From Lebetimonas natsushimae (GTDB taxonomy: Bacteria; Campylobacterota; Campylobacteria; Campylobacterales; Nautiliaceae): a stretch of DNA of 64,000 nt. Positions 17,230 through 25,178 of the stretch are shown here, piece after piece. The notes under the pieces were generated by a model. The model made no database searches. It had not been told where the DNA came from and worked only from the letters and a program-made list of their open reading frames with translations. Where the stretch lies: positions 372,001 through 436,000 of the forward strand of contig NZ_BDME01000001.1 of the NCBI RefSeq assembly GCF_002335445.1. The letters are read 5' to 3'. The translations under genes were made by a program, and so were the position numbers. The first letter of the stretch is position 1. Every line of letters begins with the position of its first letter.

Positions 17230-17568
17230 TCATCCAGGAGGTATTTTTCCTTCTAATATTTTTGTAAAAAATACTTTTAAATAAGGAAGTTCACCTTTTT
17301 CAATTATCTTTTGCAAACCTTTAGCAGCTTTTGGGTTCAGTTTGTTTAGCTTTTCTAACAAAGGTTTTGCATTATCGGTAAATAATGCATTTAATTGATC
17401 AGGTGTGTTGACATCTAGTTTTTTCAATAGTTGCGGAGCTTTTAAGGTATGCCCTCCAGCGTGTTTAATGTATCTTATATATGCTCTGTAACCTTTTGTA
17501 TAAGGATTTATGGCATACGAAAAAGATACCAGTATAACTGCACTGACTAAAATTTTAAAAATGTTCAT
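17230..17568 (-). CDS. Small secreted haem-less cytochrome-like protein (paralogue 1)
   Basis: The 112-residue protein has a signal peptide (FKILVSAVILVSFSYA) and then a compact helical domain starting NPYTKGYRAYIRYIKHAGGHTL and ending EGKIPPG. Its layout follows small epsilon cytochromes c (a KGxKYYxK... opening, an L-F-xx-NAKPL helix, and a closing short peptide), but the CxxCH haem motif is absent and there is no cysteine. The gene at 40179 is a clear paralogue (shared NALF-DNAKPL and GKIP-G). Function unknown. A TTTAAG-type promoter box lies upstream on the same strand. Confidence 0.65.
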   Translation of the reverse strand: MNIFKILVSAVILVSFSYAINPYTKGYRAYIRYIKHAGGHTLKAPQLLKKLDVNTPDQLNALFTDNAKPLLEKLNKLNPKAAKGLQKIIEKGELPYLKVFFTKILEGKIPPG

Positions 17569-17606
17569 AACTTGCCTTTATGAATAAATGTTCATTTGCA
17601 AATAGA

Positions 17607-17640
17607 ATGATACACCATTTTTCCTTAAAGTTTGCTTAAA
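17607..17640 (-). promoter_or_regulatory. TTTAAG-N5-TTTAAG promoter (copy A)
   Basis: On the minus strand TTTAAG-CAAAC-TTTAAG (17640 to 17624) is followed after 11 bases by TATCAT (17612 to 17607), pointing at the secreted-protein gene that starts at 17568. Four other promoters in this window have the same layout. Confidence 0.65.
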
Positions 17641-17738
17641 ATAATTTGAATTTATAATAAAATTAATAAATTTTTGATATTTCTCCAAATTTCATAAATA
17701 ATTCTTATTTGGTATAATTTTAATAAAAAAGGATTTAA

Positions 17739-18479
17739 TTGAAAGAAAAAGCATATATTCTGCTTGCAAAACAGGAGAACATTTCTAATAGAAAAGCAAA
17801 AGAATTAATAGATAGAGGTTTGGTTTACGCAAGAGATAAAAAGGTAAAAATAGCAAGAGGTTTAATGCCTGTTAATACAAGATTTAAAATTATAAAACTT
17901 CCGGATATAAGAAAAATTTATGAGGATGAAAATATTTTAGTGGTGGATAAACCTCCCTTTATTGTAAGTGAAGAAATTGCCCAAAAATTTAAACTGCCTC
18001 TGCTTCACAGACTTGATAAGGAAACAAGCGGTATTTTACTGCTTGTCAAAAACGATGAATTCAAAAGAAGGGCAATTAAAGAATTTAAAAACAAAAATGT
18101 ATATAAGGAATATATTGCCTGGGTTGAAGGAATTGTAGCTGAACCTGAAATTATTGATTTGCCAATTGAAATTAAAAAAACAAAAAGTGGCGCTTTTGCT
18201 AAAATTTCACCAAAAGGTGAAGAAGCTGTAACTGAGATTGAGCCGATTTTGGCTTTTAGGACAAAGTCAAAAATAAAAGCTGTTATCCATACAGGCAGGA
18301 CCCATCAGATAAGAGCTCATTTAAAAGCGATAGACCATCCGATTATCGGTGATATTAAATACGGCGGAAGAGAATATAACAGGGTGATGCTGCACCATCA
18401 TAAATTTAAAATATTTGATTATGAGTTTATTTCGCCTGAACCAAAAGACTTTAAAATGCAAGAAGAGAAAGGGAGATAA
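17739..18479 (+). CDS. RluA-family RNA pseudouridine synthase
   Basis: A 246-residue pseudouridine synthase. The catalytic motif LLHRLDKETSGILLLVKN (about residues 90-107) contains the active aspartate, and the family's KEYIAWVEG and GRTHQIRAHL motifs follow. An S4-like segment is present at the N-terminus (ISNRKAKELIDRGLVYARDKKVK), as in RluC/RluD. The start is a TTG at 17739 with AAGGA 6 bases before it; no ATG fits. The stop overlaps the ffh start by one base (TAATG). Which RNA position is modified cannot be told. Confidence 0.85.
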   Translation: MKEKAYILLAKQENISNRKAKELIDRGLVYARDKKVKIARGLMPVNTRFKIIKLPDIRKIYEDENILVVDKPPFIVSEEIAQKFKLPLLHRLDKETSGILLLVKNDEFKRRAIKEFKNKNVYKEYIAWVEGIVAEPEIIDLPIEIKKTKSGAFAKISPKGEEAVTEIEPILAFRTKSKIKAVIHTGRTHQIRAHLKAIDHPIIGDIKYGGREYNRVMLHHHKFKIFDYEFISPEPKDFKMQEEKGR

Positions 18480-19828
18480 TGTTTGGAAAAATAAGTGAAG
18501 GTTTTAGAAATGCCATTAATAAAATTAAATTAAAAGATGACGAAAAATCGCTTAAAAAAGCATTGGATGAACTTAAAAAAAATCTTTTAAAAGCGGATGT
18601 TCATTTTAAAACAGTAAAGGAACTTATTAAAAAAGTTGAAGTTGAGACTAAAAGAAAAGGTATAGGAAAAGCCAATTTTTTAATGGCACTTGAAGATGCC
18701 CTGAGCGAAATCCTAAAAGCTCCGGGTAATTTTGGATTTATATTTTCAACCAAACCTCCAACCGTTGTAATGATGACAGGGCTTCAGGGTAGCGGGAAAA
18801 CAACAACCACTGCAAAACTTGCATATTATCTTAAAACTTTTAAAAAGAAAAAAGTTTTAATGGTGGCGGCAGACTTACAAAGACTTGCGGCGGTAGAACA
18901 GTTAAAACAGCTGGCCGAAGCTAACGGGCTTGATATATATTATGATGAAAATGCAAAAGACGCTGTTGAGATTGCCAAAAAAGGTGTAGAATTTGCAAAA
19001 GAAAAATTTTATGATGTGGTGCTTATAGATACAGCAGGGCGTCTTGCTATTGATGAAGAGCTTATGAATGAACTTGTCAGAATGAAAGAGGCTGTAAAAC
19101 CAGATGAAATATTTTATGTAGCGGATTCTCTTACAGGTAAAGATGCAATCAATACTGCCAAAACATTTAATGAAAAACTTGATATTACAGGGGTTATTTT
19201 AACCAAATATGACGGTGATTCAAAAGGCGGGGTGGCATTAAGCATTGCCCATCAGGTAGGTAAACCTTTGAGATTCCTTGGAACAGGTGAAAAAATTGCA
19301 GATCTTGAAGTGTTTATTCCCGATAGAATTGTAAGCAGGCTTCTTGGAGCGGGGGATATTGAAAGTCTTGTAGAGAAGACAAATGCAATTATTGATGAAA
19401 AAGAGGCTAAAAAAATATCAAAAAAAATCAGAAAAGGTGAATTTAATTACGAGGATTTTATAAAACAGCTTGAACAGATTAAAAAACTAGGAAGCATGAA
19501 AAATCTTCTTTCAATGATTCCCGGAATGGGAGGAATGCTAAAACAGCTTGGAGATATTGACCTTGAAAATTCTGATGAAATTAAAAAAATAAAAGCAATG
19601 GTTGCTTCCATGACACCAAAAGAGAGAACTAATCCAAAACTTTTAAAAGAGAGTGCAAGCAGGAGAAGAAGAATAGCACAGGGTGCAGGGCTTAGTGTCC
19701 AGGAAGTTAACAGAATTAATAAACAGTTCCAAAATGCGGCAAAAATGGCCAAAAAATTTGCAGGTAAAAAAATTCCAAATATGAATGAAATTATGAATAT
19801 GGCAAAAGGCTTGAATTTTCCAAAATAA
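18479..19828 (+). CDS. ffh: Signal recognition particle protein Ffh
   Basis: The 449-residue GTPase has the N domain, the G domain with TGLQGSGKTTTTAKLA (about residues 99-114), the DTAGR motif, TKYDGDSKGG, and a methionine-rich C-terminal M domain (GMGGMLKQLG, NMNEIMNMAKG) that binds the signal peptide and 4.5S RNA. It pairs with FtsY at the start of the window. It begins one base inside the pseudouridine synthase stop and is followed by rpsP-khpA-rimM-trmD, the usual translation operon. No 4.5S RNA gene was found here. Confidence 0.97.
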   Translation: MFGKISEGFRNAINKIKLKDDEKSLKKALDELKKNLLKADVHFKTVKELIKKVEVETKRKGIGKANFLMALEDALSEILKAPGNFGFIFSTKPPTVVMMTGLQGSGKTTTTAKLAYYLKTFKKKKVLMVAADLQRLAAVEQLKQLAEANGLDIYYDENAKDAVEIAKKGVEFAKEKFYDVVLIDTAGRLAIDEELMNELVRMKEAVKPDEIFYVADSLTGKDAINTAKTFNEKLDITGVILTKYDGDSKGGVALSIAHQVGKPLRFLGTGEKIADLEVFIPDRIVSRLLGAGDIESLVEKTNAIIDEKEAKKISKKIRKGEFNYEDFIKQLEQIKKLGSMKNLLSMIPGMGGMLKQLGDIDLENSDEIKKIKAMVASMTPKERTNPKLLKESASRRRRIAQGAGLSVQEVNRINKQFQNAAKMAKKFAGKKIPNMNEIMNMAKGLNFPK

Positions 19829-19910
19829 TGTATTAAAATTTCACATTATTTTTTAATGGGTAGGCTTGGGCGGGATAGAAAAATAAATAAAAAAATTTAA
19901 GGAGATACGC

Positions 19911-20153
19911 GTGGTAAAAATCAGACTTGCAAGATTTGGTAGAAAAAAAAGACCTTTTTATAGAATAGTTGTAACAGATTCAAGAAAAAGAAGAGATTCT
20001 GGATTTAAAGAAATAGTTGGATATTATAATCCTTTAACAGAACCATCAACAATTAAAATGGATCTAGACAGAGTAAATTACTGGTTAAGTGTTGGTGCAA
20101 AAATGAGTGAAAGAGTTGCTAAACTTAAAAAAATAGCTGAAGAACAAGCTTAA
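19911..20153 (+). CDS. rpsP: 30S ribosomal protein S16
   Basis: An 80-residue S16 protein, recognisable from [30 protein letters not shown] at the N-terminus and the GYYNPL motif. It binds 16S rRNA early in 30S assembly. The start is GTG at 19911, with a strong AAGGAGA 6 bases upstream. It is the first gene of the conserved rpsP-khpA-rimM-trmD string; its stop shares a base with the next start. Confidence 0.97.
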   Translation: MVKIRLARFGRKKRPFYRIVVTDSRKRRDSGFKEIVGYYNPLTEPSTIKMDLDRVNYWLSVGAKMSERVAKLKKIAEEQA

Positions 20154-20404
20154 TGGTAGAATCTTTCGTAAGAGAATATGCGAAACTTTTAGCATTTGAA
20201 CCTGATGTAATTAAAAGTGAAATTGTACCGCATAGTGATTTTGATGAGATTATAATTTATGCAAAAAAAGCTGATGTTGGAAGAATTATAGGAAAAGACG
20301 GGGCAATGGTTAGGGCCATTAAAACCGTCATCAGCGGTTGCAGGGCAAAAGAAGATAAAAATTATAAAATTACAGTAAAAGCTTATGAAAATACCAATAG
20401 CTAA
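20153..20404 (+). CDS. khpA: KH-domain RNA-binding protein KhpA
   Basis: The 83-residue protein has a single type II KH fold with VGRIIGKDGAMVRAIKTVI (about residues 42-60), whose GKDG loop contacts RNA. KhpA works with KhpB/Jag in RNA chaperone roles in other bacteria. It sits between rpsP and rimM, its usual place, overlapping rpsP by one base and rimM by 20 bases. Confidence 0.92.
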   Translation: MVESFVREYAKLLAFEPDVIKSEIVPHSDFDEIIIYAKKADVGRIIGKDGAMVRAIKTVISGCRAKEDKNYKITVKAYENTNS

Positions 20405-20951
20405 AATTGGTAAAACTTACGGAGTTAAGGGGTGGCAAAAACTTCACCTCTTAACCGATTTTCCAGAACAATTTAAAGCAGGTGTCACTTTTGAATCTGA
20501 TAAAATCACTCTCACAATTGAAAAAATTGATTTAAAAAGAAATTTAGTTAAATTTAAAGGTTACGATACCCCAGAAGATGCTAAAAAACTTACAAACAGA
20601 ATGCTTTATTCCACAACTGAAAAAACAAAACAAGAAATAAAACTTAAAGATGATGAATATTTTTGGTTTGATATAATCGGTTGTGATGTTTTTGAAAATG
20701 AAAAATTGAAAATGGAAAATGGAAAATTTGTCGAAAGTGAAGAAGAAAATCAAATTTTTTTAGGAAAAGTAATTGATATTGAAAGAGTGGATGTTGATTA
20801 TTTAGTGATTAAAACCAATGACGAACTAGTAAAACAAGGATTTCCTAAAAGATTTTTGATTGATTTTAAAAGAAATGTGGATAAAGTAGATATTGAAAGT
20901 AAAAAAATTTATGCAAAAGGTGCAATAGAGCTTCTTGAAAGTCTCAAATGA
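20385..20951 (+). CDS. rimM: Ribosome maturation factor RimM
   Basis: RimM helps assemble the 3' domain of the 30S subunit and binds S19. The 188-residue protein begins with the RimM fold (IAKIGKTYGVKGWQKLHLLTDFPE) and continues into a PRC barrel (DEYFWFDIIGCDVF ... FLGKVIDIERV). Between these PRC strands, residues 104-115 (ENEKLKMENGKF) are encoded by a five-unit copy of the window's 7-base repeat, a loop insertion not expected in the family. The gene starts 20 bases before khpA ends and overlaps trmD by 4 bases. Confidence 0.92.
   Translation: MKIPIAKIGKTYGVKGWQKLHLLTDFPEQFKAGVTFESDKITLTIEKIDLKRNLVKFKGYDTPEDAKKLTNRMLYSTTEKTKQEIKLKDDEYFWFDIIGCDVFENEKLKMENGKFVESEEENQIFLGKVIDIERVDVDYLVIKTNDELVKQGFPKRFLIDFKRNVDKVDIESKKIYAKGAIELLESLK
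20694..20728. repeat. Degenerate 7-base repeat inside rimM, five units
   Basis: GAAAATG, AAAAATT, GAAAATG, GAAAATG and GAAAATT follow one another without gaps in the rimM coding region. It is the most regular copy of the repeat in the window. Confidence 0.65.
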
Positions 20952-21637
20952 AACTAATTTTCGTTACTCTATTTCCGAACCTTATAAAACCTTATTTTGA
21001 AGATTCTATTTTAAAAAGGGCAATGGATAAAAATCTTTTTGAAATAGAATTTGTAAATTTTAGAAATTTTGCTGAAAATAAACATCTTCATGTTGATACT
21101 ACTCCGGCTGGCGGAGGTGCCGGAATGGTTATTGATAATGTAGCACTTCGGAATGCCCTAAATTCTTTAAGAGAGAAATATCCGAGTTCTCGTACTATTT
21201 TTTTAACTCCTGTTGGAAAAGTTTATAATCAAAAAGATGCCATGCGTCTGGCAAAAGAAGAAGTTTTAATTTTAGTTTCAGGCAGATATGAAGGATTTGA
21301 TGAAAGACTGATTGAAGATTTTGCAGATGAAGTAATAAGCATAGGTGATTTTATATTAACGGGGGGAGAGCTTGGAAGTTTAATTATCGCTGACAGTATT
21401 TTAAGAAATATTGAAGGAATTTTGGGTAATAGTGAAAGTTTAAAAGAAGAGAGTTTTAATAATAATCTGCTTGAAGCTCCTCAATTTTCAAAAACAGGGG
21501 AAATTCCATCAATTCTCAAAAGTGGAAATCATAAAAAAATAGAGCAGTGGAAAAAAGAAACCTCAATTTTAAAAACTAAGTTTCATAGACCTGATTTATT
21601 AATAATAGAAAATTTAAAGTTAAAAAATAAAAGTTAA
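20948..21637 (+). CDS. trmD: tRNA (guanine-37-N1)-methyltransferase
   Basis: TrmD methylates G37 of tRNAs to prevent frameshifting. The 229-residue protein has the trefoil-knot signatures TTPAGGGAGMVID (about residues 52-64), LVSGRYEGFDERL (about 107-119) and SIGDFILTGGELG (about 130-142) that bind S-adenosylmethionine and the tRNA. Length is normal. It ends the rpsP operon; rplS, often the next gene, follows after 245 bases with its own promoter. Confidence 0.97.
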   Translation: MKLIFVTLFPNLIKPYFEDSILKRAMDKNLFEIEFVNFRNFAENKHLHVDTTPAGGGAGMVIDNVALRNALNSLREKYPSSRTIFLTPVGKVYNQKDAMRLAKEEVLILVSGRYEGFDERLIEDFADEVISIGDFILTGGELGSLIIADSILRNIEGILGNSESLKEESFNNNLLEAPQFSKTGEIPSILKSGNHKKIEQWKKETSILKTKFHRPDLLIIENLKLKNKS

Positions 21638-21819
21638 TCAGTTTACGTACTGGTTAAATATATATACTTTATGCTATGTTTTATTTAAATTTTGCTAAAA
21701 TTTGTAAAAGCAATGCCTTGAAATGCTAAATACAATTTTTTGATGTAAAATTTTAGTTAAATTTTAAAGTGTTGTTATATTTTACTTCTTTGATAATTTG
21801 TTTTTTTAAGATAATTTGA

Positions 21820-21882
21820 TATAATTACGCTTCAAAATAAAGTGTGAATGCCCAAAGTGGCCAATGGCACAAAGGAGAAATA
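21820..21882 (+). promoter_or_regulatory. rplS promoter and leader
   Basis: TATAAT at 21820-21825 sits about 58 bases before the rplS start, so rplS has its own promoter. The leader contains GCC-CAAAGTGGCCAATGGC-type short complementary pieces (21850-21868) that could fold, and it ends in a strong AAAGGAG. Whether it takes part in ribosomal-protein autoregulation is unknown. Confidence 0.45.
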
Positions 21883-22239
21883 ATGAGAAACAGATACATC
21901 GAAGCATTTGAAGCTAAACAAATTGAAGGAAAAAATTATCCTGAATTCAGACCGGGAGATACTGTAAGAGTAGCGGTTGAAATTAAAGAAGGGGATAAAA
22001 AAAGAATCCAAAATTTTGAAGGTGTAGTTATTGCAATTAAAGGTACTGGTGCTGGTAAAACATTTACTGTAAGAAAAATCGGTGCAAATAATATTGGAGT
22101 GGAAAGAATTTTCCCATTTTACAGTGAAAGTATTGCTGGAATTGAAGTAGTTAGAAAAGGTAAAGTAAGAAGAGCCAAACTTTACTATTTAAGAGGAAAA
22201 ACTGGTAAAAAAGCTAGAATTAAAGAAAGAAGAGATTAA
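21883..22239 (+). CDS. rplS: 50S ribosomal protein L19
   Basis: A 118-residue L19, which sits at the 30S-50S interface. [20 protein letters not shown] and [13 protein letters not shown] are conserved L19 sequences and the end is the usual basic [18 protein letters not shown]. The start is placed at 21883 because AAAGGAGAAATA directly precedes it; an earlier in-frame ATG at 21844... codes for a non-family extension. The stop codon is embedded in a perfect terminator palindrome. Confidence 0.97.
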   Translation: MRNRYIEAFEAKQIEGKNYPEFRPGDTVRVAVEIKEGDKKRIQNFEGVVIAIKGTGAGKTFTVRKIGANNIGVERIFPFYSESIAGIEVVRKGKVRRAKLYYLRGKTGKKARIKERRD

Positions 22240-22256
22240 TCTCTTCTTATTTTTGT
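22227..22256 (+). terminator. Rho-independent terminator of rplS
   Basis: The sequence 22227-22248 (AAGAAGAGATT/AATCTCTTCTT) is a perfect 22-base palindrome followed by ATTTTTG. It includes the rplS stop codon. Confidence 0.75.
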
Positions 22257-22267
22257 ATTTAATTATA

Positions 22268-22280
22268 AGTGACAGACACA
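22268..22280. repeat. AGTGACAGACAC-like short palindrome
   Basis: AAGTGACAGACACA is an imperfect inverted repeat resembling the AGTGCCTGGCACT motif at 32039 and others. It lies in the spacer after rplS. Confidence 0.35.
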
Positions 22281-22405
22281 AATTAGTTTATTGAAAATTA
22301 TAATTGCCTAATATGATTATGATATGGGCACTTTATAAACACTTTTATTTTATAAAATATCTTAAATTTAAAAACTTTGATATAATATTTTAAAAAAGGT
22401 TGAGG

Positions 22406-22696
22406 ATGAGAGATTATAATGAGCAGATTTTAAGTTTTGGTGAAATACAAGAACCGCATGAATGCATTACCATTGCATATGGGAGTGTAAGAGTGGAACA
22501 AGGTAGAATGTATGAAGATGTTTTGCCTACTGATGCATTGAAACAGGTAATTATTATGCTTCAGGAACAGGCTAAAGATATGGGTGCCGATGGAGTTAAG
22601 AATATAACAGTAAATATTACCCCTTCAAAAAATAAAGACGGAATAGATGTGTTGGATTATTACGCAATGGGGACTTTAATAAAACTTAAAGATTAA
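22406..22696 (+). CDS. Small protein, possibly of the YbjQ/UPF0145-like fold
   Basis: A 96-residue cytoplasmic protein with no cysteine-rich site or membrane segment. Its last half (MLQEQAKDMGADGVKNITVNITPS ... YYAMGTLIKLKD) follows the pattern of YbjQ-type proteins, where a helix LxxxAxxxGADaV leads into strands and a final GTAvki. The N-terminal half is divergent, so the link is tentative. The start is set at the ATG 22406, which has AAGGTTGAGG upstream. Expressed from TATAAT near 22381. Convergent with purN, overlapping by 11 bases. Confidence 0.5.
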   Translation: MRDYNEQILSFGEIQEPHECITIAYGSVRVEQGRMYEDVLPTDALKQVIIMLQEQAKDMGADGVKNITVNITPSKNKDGIDVLDYYAMGTLIKLKD

Positions 22697-23201
22697 TTCT
22701 TTCAACCACATCGGGTAAAAAAGTCCATTCGGCTTTTTTTAATTCTTTATAATATTCTTCAAAATTTTTAAATTTATTCGGATTTATATGATATTGTAAA
22801 ATAATATCACCGTTGTCAAGTGCTTCTGTGGCATAATGTATAGTGATTCCACATGCTTTTTTTGCTTCAAAAGATTTTTCTGCGGCATGTAACCCTTTAA
22901 AATCAGGCAATATGCTTGGGTGTAAATTTATAATTTTGCCTTTAAATTCGTTTATTATAAATGGAGGCACTATTTTCATAAATCCGGCTAAAACTATTAA
23001 ATCAGGCTTTAATTTTTTTAAATGGTCTAATATTTCATTAAAATCACTGCTTATTAAAATAGGAGGCAGATTTTTTTCTTTAAAAACTTCAGAATCAGCC
23101 CTGTTTGTAACTCCTGCAATCACTTTATAATTATTTTCTTTTTTTATCAGATTTAAAAAATTACTTCCGCCTTTTCCAAAAAACACTACTACTTTTTTCA
23201 T
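22686..23201 (-). CDS. purN: Phosphoribosylglycinamide formyltransferase
   Basis: PurN transfers a formyl group from 10-formyltetrahydrofolate to GAR in purine synthesis. The 171-residue protein is slightly short but keeps the N-terminal VVFFGKGGSNFLNLI phosphate loop, LAGFMKIVPP, and the catalytic NLHPSILPDFKG with the active Asn-His, and GITIHYATEALDNGDII with the catalytic aspartate. It overlaps the preceding thioredoxin-like gene by 4 bases, and converges with the YbjQ-like gene. Confidence 0.92.
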   Translation of the reverse strand: MKKVVVFFGKGGSNFLNLIKKENNYKVIAGVTNRADSEVFKEKNLPPILISSDFNEILDHLKKLKPDLIVLAGFMKIVPPFIINEFKGKIINLHPSILPDFKGLHAAEKSFEAKKACGITIHYATEALDNGDIILQYHINPNKFKNFEEYYKELKKAEWTFLPDVVERINL

Positions 23202-23686
23202 TCTTTTCCTTTGTTTTTAGGAATTTGAAGCCAAATTGGTTTTGGTGAATTAATAGATGCTTCTTTGAATTTTTTATTATATTGTTTAATCATGGTTTTT
23301 AGTACTTTTAAAAATTCATTTTTATTTCTTGCCCCAGTTAAAATGTAAAATGCTTTTCCATTGGGTTTAAAGAAAATTATTGTAGGAGTTACTCCATTAA
23401 AATGTTTTTTTATATTCTTGGGAATAGAATTTTGTTGAATAAAATAAAAAACAGGTATAAAATTTTTGTTTATAAACTCAGAAATTTTTTTGTCCGAATA
23501 TACGTATTTAGACAAATATTTTGAAGGGGGACATTTAATACCCGCTATTTCTATTAACATTAATTTATGATTTTTTTTGGCTAACTTTTGTGCGATATTA
23601 TATGATTTAATCCAGTGAATATTTCCATACCAATTAAATGCAAATAGATTAATCAGTAGAATAAATAGAAGTAAAAATTTTTTCAT
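23198..23686 (-). CDS. Exported thioredoxin-like protein with a single cysteine
   Basis: The 162-residue protein begins MKKFLLLFILLINLFAFNWY, a clear signal peptide, with AAGGATATAT as ribosome site, so the start at 23686 is preferred to 23710. The remainder is a thioredoxin-7/DUF255-like domain: WIKSYNIAQKLAKKNHKLMLIEIAGIKCPPSKYL, then a conserved VTPTIIFFKPNGKA cis-proline loop. Only the first cysteine of a CxxC is kept (KCPPSK), so it could form mixed disulfides but not a dithiol cycle. Likely periplasmic; partner unknown. Overlaps purN start by 4 bases. Confidence 0.65.
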   Translation of the reverse strand: MKKFLLLFILLINLFAFNWYGNIHWIKSYNIAQKLAKKNHKLMLIEIAGIKCPPSKYLSKYVYSDKKISEFINKNFIPVFYFIQQNSIPKNIKKHFNGVTPTIIFFKPNGKAFYILTGARNKNEFLKVLKTMIKQYNKKFKEASINSPKPIWLQIPKNKGKE

Positions 23687-23700
23687 ATATATCCTTAAAT

Positions 23701-23717
23701 TAAGTGTCAAACACTTA
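23701..23717. repeat. TAAGTGT-CAA-ACACTTA inverted repeat
   Basis: A perfect 7+3+7 inverted repeat just upstream of the thioredoxin-like gene. It belongs, by similarity, to the AGTGyCwGrCACT palindromes seen elsewhere, or could be an operator. Confidence 0.4.
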
Positions 23718-23787
23718 TTGTATATGAAATTTATTTAGATATTATAAATATTATCTAATATCCATTTTTAATTTTACGTTAATTAAA

Positions 23788-23863
23788 TGGTGCCCAGGGA
23801 CGGAATCGAACCGCCGACACAGGGATTTTCAGTCCCTTGCTCTACCGACTGAGCTACCTGGGC
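23788..23863 (-). tRNA. tRNA-Phe (GAA)
   Basis: The reverse strand reads GCCCAGGTAGCTCAGTCGG and on through the anticodon loop CTGAAAATC (anticodon GAA), a T arm GGCGGTTCGATTCCGTC, and the acceptor end CCTGGGCACCA with encoded CCA. The acceptor stem GCCCAGG/CCTGGGC is perfect. Length is 76 bases. Confidence 0.97.
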
Positions 23864-23911
23864 TTTTTAATGAAAAATTTAAAGGAAAAATGTATATTAA
23901 TTTGGAATGTA

Positions 23912-23944
23912 ATTTTATTAAAATTTTCTTAAAGTAAGCTTAAA
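23912..23944 (-). promoter_or_regulatory. TTTAAG-N5-TTTAAG promoter (copy B), facing tRNA-Phe
   Basis: On the minus strand TTTAAG-CTTAC-TTTAAG (23944 to 23928) is followed after 10 bases by TAAAAT (23917 to 23912), about 48 bases before the tRNA-Phe gene. The same spacing occurs at the other copies. Confidence 0.6.
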
Positions 23945-23945
23945 T

Positions 23946-24028
23946 TAATGGATAATGTAAAATGGATAATTGATAATTAAAAAATAAATAAATGTTTTCC
24001 ATTCTTCATTCTCCATTTTCAATTAAAT
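23946..24028. repeat. Two facing degenerate 7-base repeat arrays around the murD stop
   Basis: 23946-23980 reads TAATGGA, TAATGTA, AAATGGA, TAATTGA, TAATTAA, and 24001-24021 reads ATTCTTC, ATTCTCC, ATTTTCA in the opposite orientation. The second array provides the last codons and stop of murD. Confidence 0.6.
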
Positions 24029-25178
24029 TTTTAAAAATTTCTCCTCTGTCTTTATAATTTTTAAACTGGTCAAAACTCGCACATGCGGGTGAGAGCAGGG
24101 CAATTGAATTTAAGTTATGTTTTTTATTTATTAAATTTACTGCATTTTTTAAAGTTTTAACATCATCAAAAGGTATTTTATATTTTTTTGCTAAATTGAT
24201 AAACAAATCTCTTTTCTCTCCGATTATGAAAAGTTCAATGTCGAGTTTTTGCATAAATTCAAACAATTCTTCAAAATTTTGTCCTTTATCATCCCCACCT
24301 ATAATTAAATGAATTTTTTTATTTTTATATCTTTTGAGTGCATTTCTTGTTGCATCAATATTTGTAGCTTTTGAATCATCTACCCAAATTCTGTTTTTAG
24401 AGTCTTTAAATTCTTCTAATTTATGAGGGTCTATTTTAAAGTTTTTGAGACCTGCTTCTTTAAAATATAGAATATAATAAACAGCTTTTGCCATTATTTC
24501 ATCAAGCAAAAAAGGAGTTTGAAATTCAAATTCTTTAAATCCAAAATAACTTATTAAATCTTCTTCATTTTCATAAAGTATTTTAAAGGCTTTTGTTTGA
24601 GTGTCAAATTCTTTTGGCATTATTACAATATCCCTCTCACTCATTCTTTTGAGAGGAGATAGTTTTGCATTTACATAATTTTCAAAGTTTCCATGCCATG
24701 ATATGTGGTCTTCTTTAATAGGTAAAACTATAAAAATATTCGGTTTTGCATATCTTGTATAATGAAGTTGAAAACTGCTGGCTTCTATTACCCAGAATTT
24801 TTTGTTTTTGTCCATATTTGCAAGAGGTATTCCAATATTTCCTCCGATATCAGAATTTTCCAGAAGAAAATGAGTCATTTCAGTTGTGGTTGTTTTTCCG
24901 TTGGTACCTGTAACCCATATTTGAAAAGGGGCAGTTTCATAAAAATAGTCAAATTCGCTGATTAAGTTTTTTGCTTTTTTTATCAGCGGATGATAAGGTG
25001 GAATTCCTGGAGATGTTATTTCAAGCGTGCTTTTATTTTCATCAAAGCAGCGGCTTGGGAGCAGGATATTTCCGTATTTATCAAAAGCGGTTTCTTTGAA
25101 ATTATCATCATATATTTCCCAGTCTCCGCTTTTTGCAATTGCTTTTGTGGTTAAGCCGTATCCAAAAAGTGATTTCAT
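24006..25178 (-). CDS. murD: UDP-N-acetylmuramoylalanine-D-glutamate ligase
   Basis: MurD adds D-glutamate to UDP-MurNAc-L-Ala in peptidoglycan synthesis. The 390-residue protein is short, as in other Campylobacterota, but has the ATP loop WVTGTNGKTTTTEMTHFLL (about residues 88-106), EASSFQL (about 132), LPIKEDHISWHGNFENYVNAK, the DDSKATNIDATRNAL motif and a final SPACASFDQFKNYKDRG. It lies 4 bases into the sppA-like gene end and downstream of mraY, a usual murein cluster order. Its last residues ENGE come from the 7-base repeat. Confidence 0.93.
   Translation of the reverse strand: MKSLFGYGLTTKAIAKSGDWEIYDDNFKETAFDKYGNILLPSRCFDENKSTLEITSPGIPPYHPLIKKAKNLISEFDYFYETAPFQIWVTGTNGKTTTTEMTHFLLENSDIGGNIGIPLANMDKNKKFWVIEASSFQLHYTRYAKPNIFIVLPIKEDHISWHGNFENYVNAKLSPLKRMSERDIVIMPKEFDTQTKAFKILYENEEDLISYFGFKEFEFQTPFLLDEIMAKAVYYILYFKEAGLKNFKIDPHKLEEFKDSKNRIWVDDSKATNIDATRNALKRYKNKKIHLIIGGDDKGQNFEELFEFMQKLDIELFIIGEKRDLFINLAKKYKIPFDDVKTLKNAVNLINKKHNLNSIALLSPACASFDQFKNYKDRGEIFKNLIENGE

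Noticed and set aside
23946-24028. 7-base repeat arrays as a CRISPR array
   Set aside because: Units are contiguous 7-mers with no spacers and no cas genes nearby.
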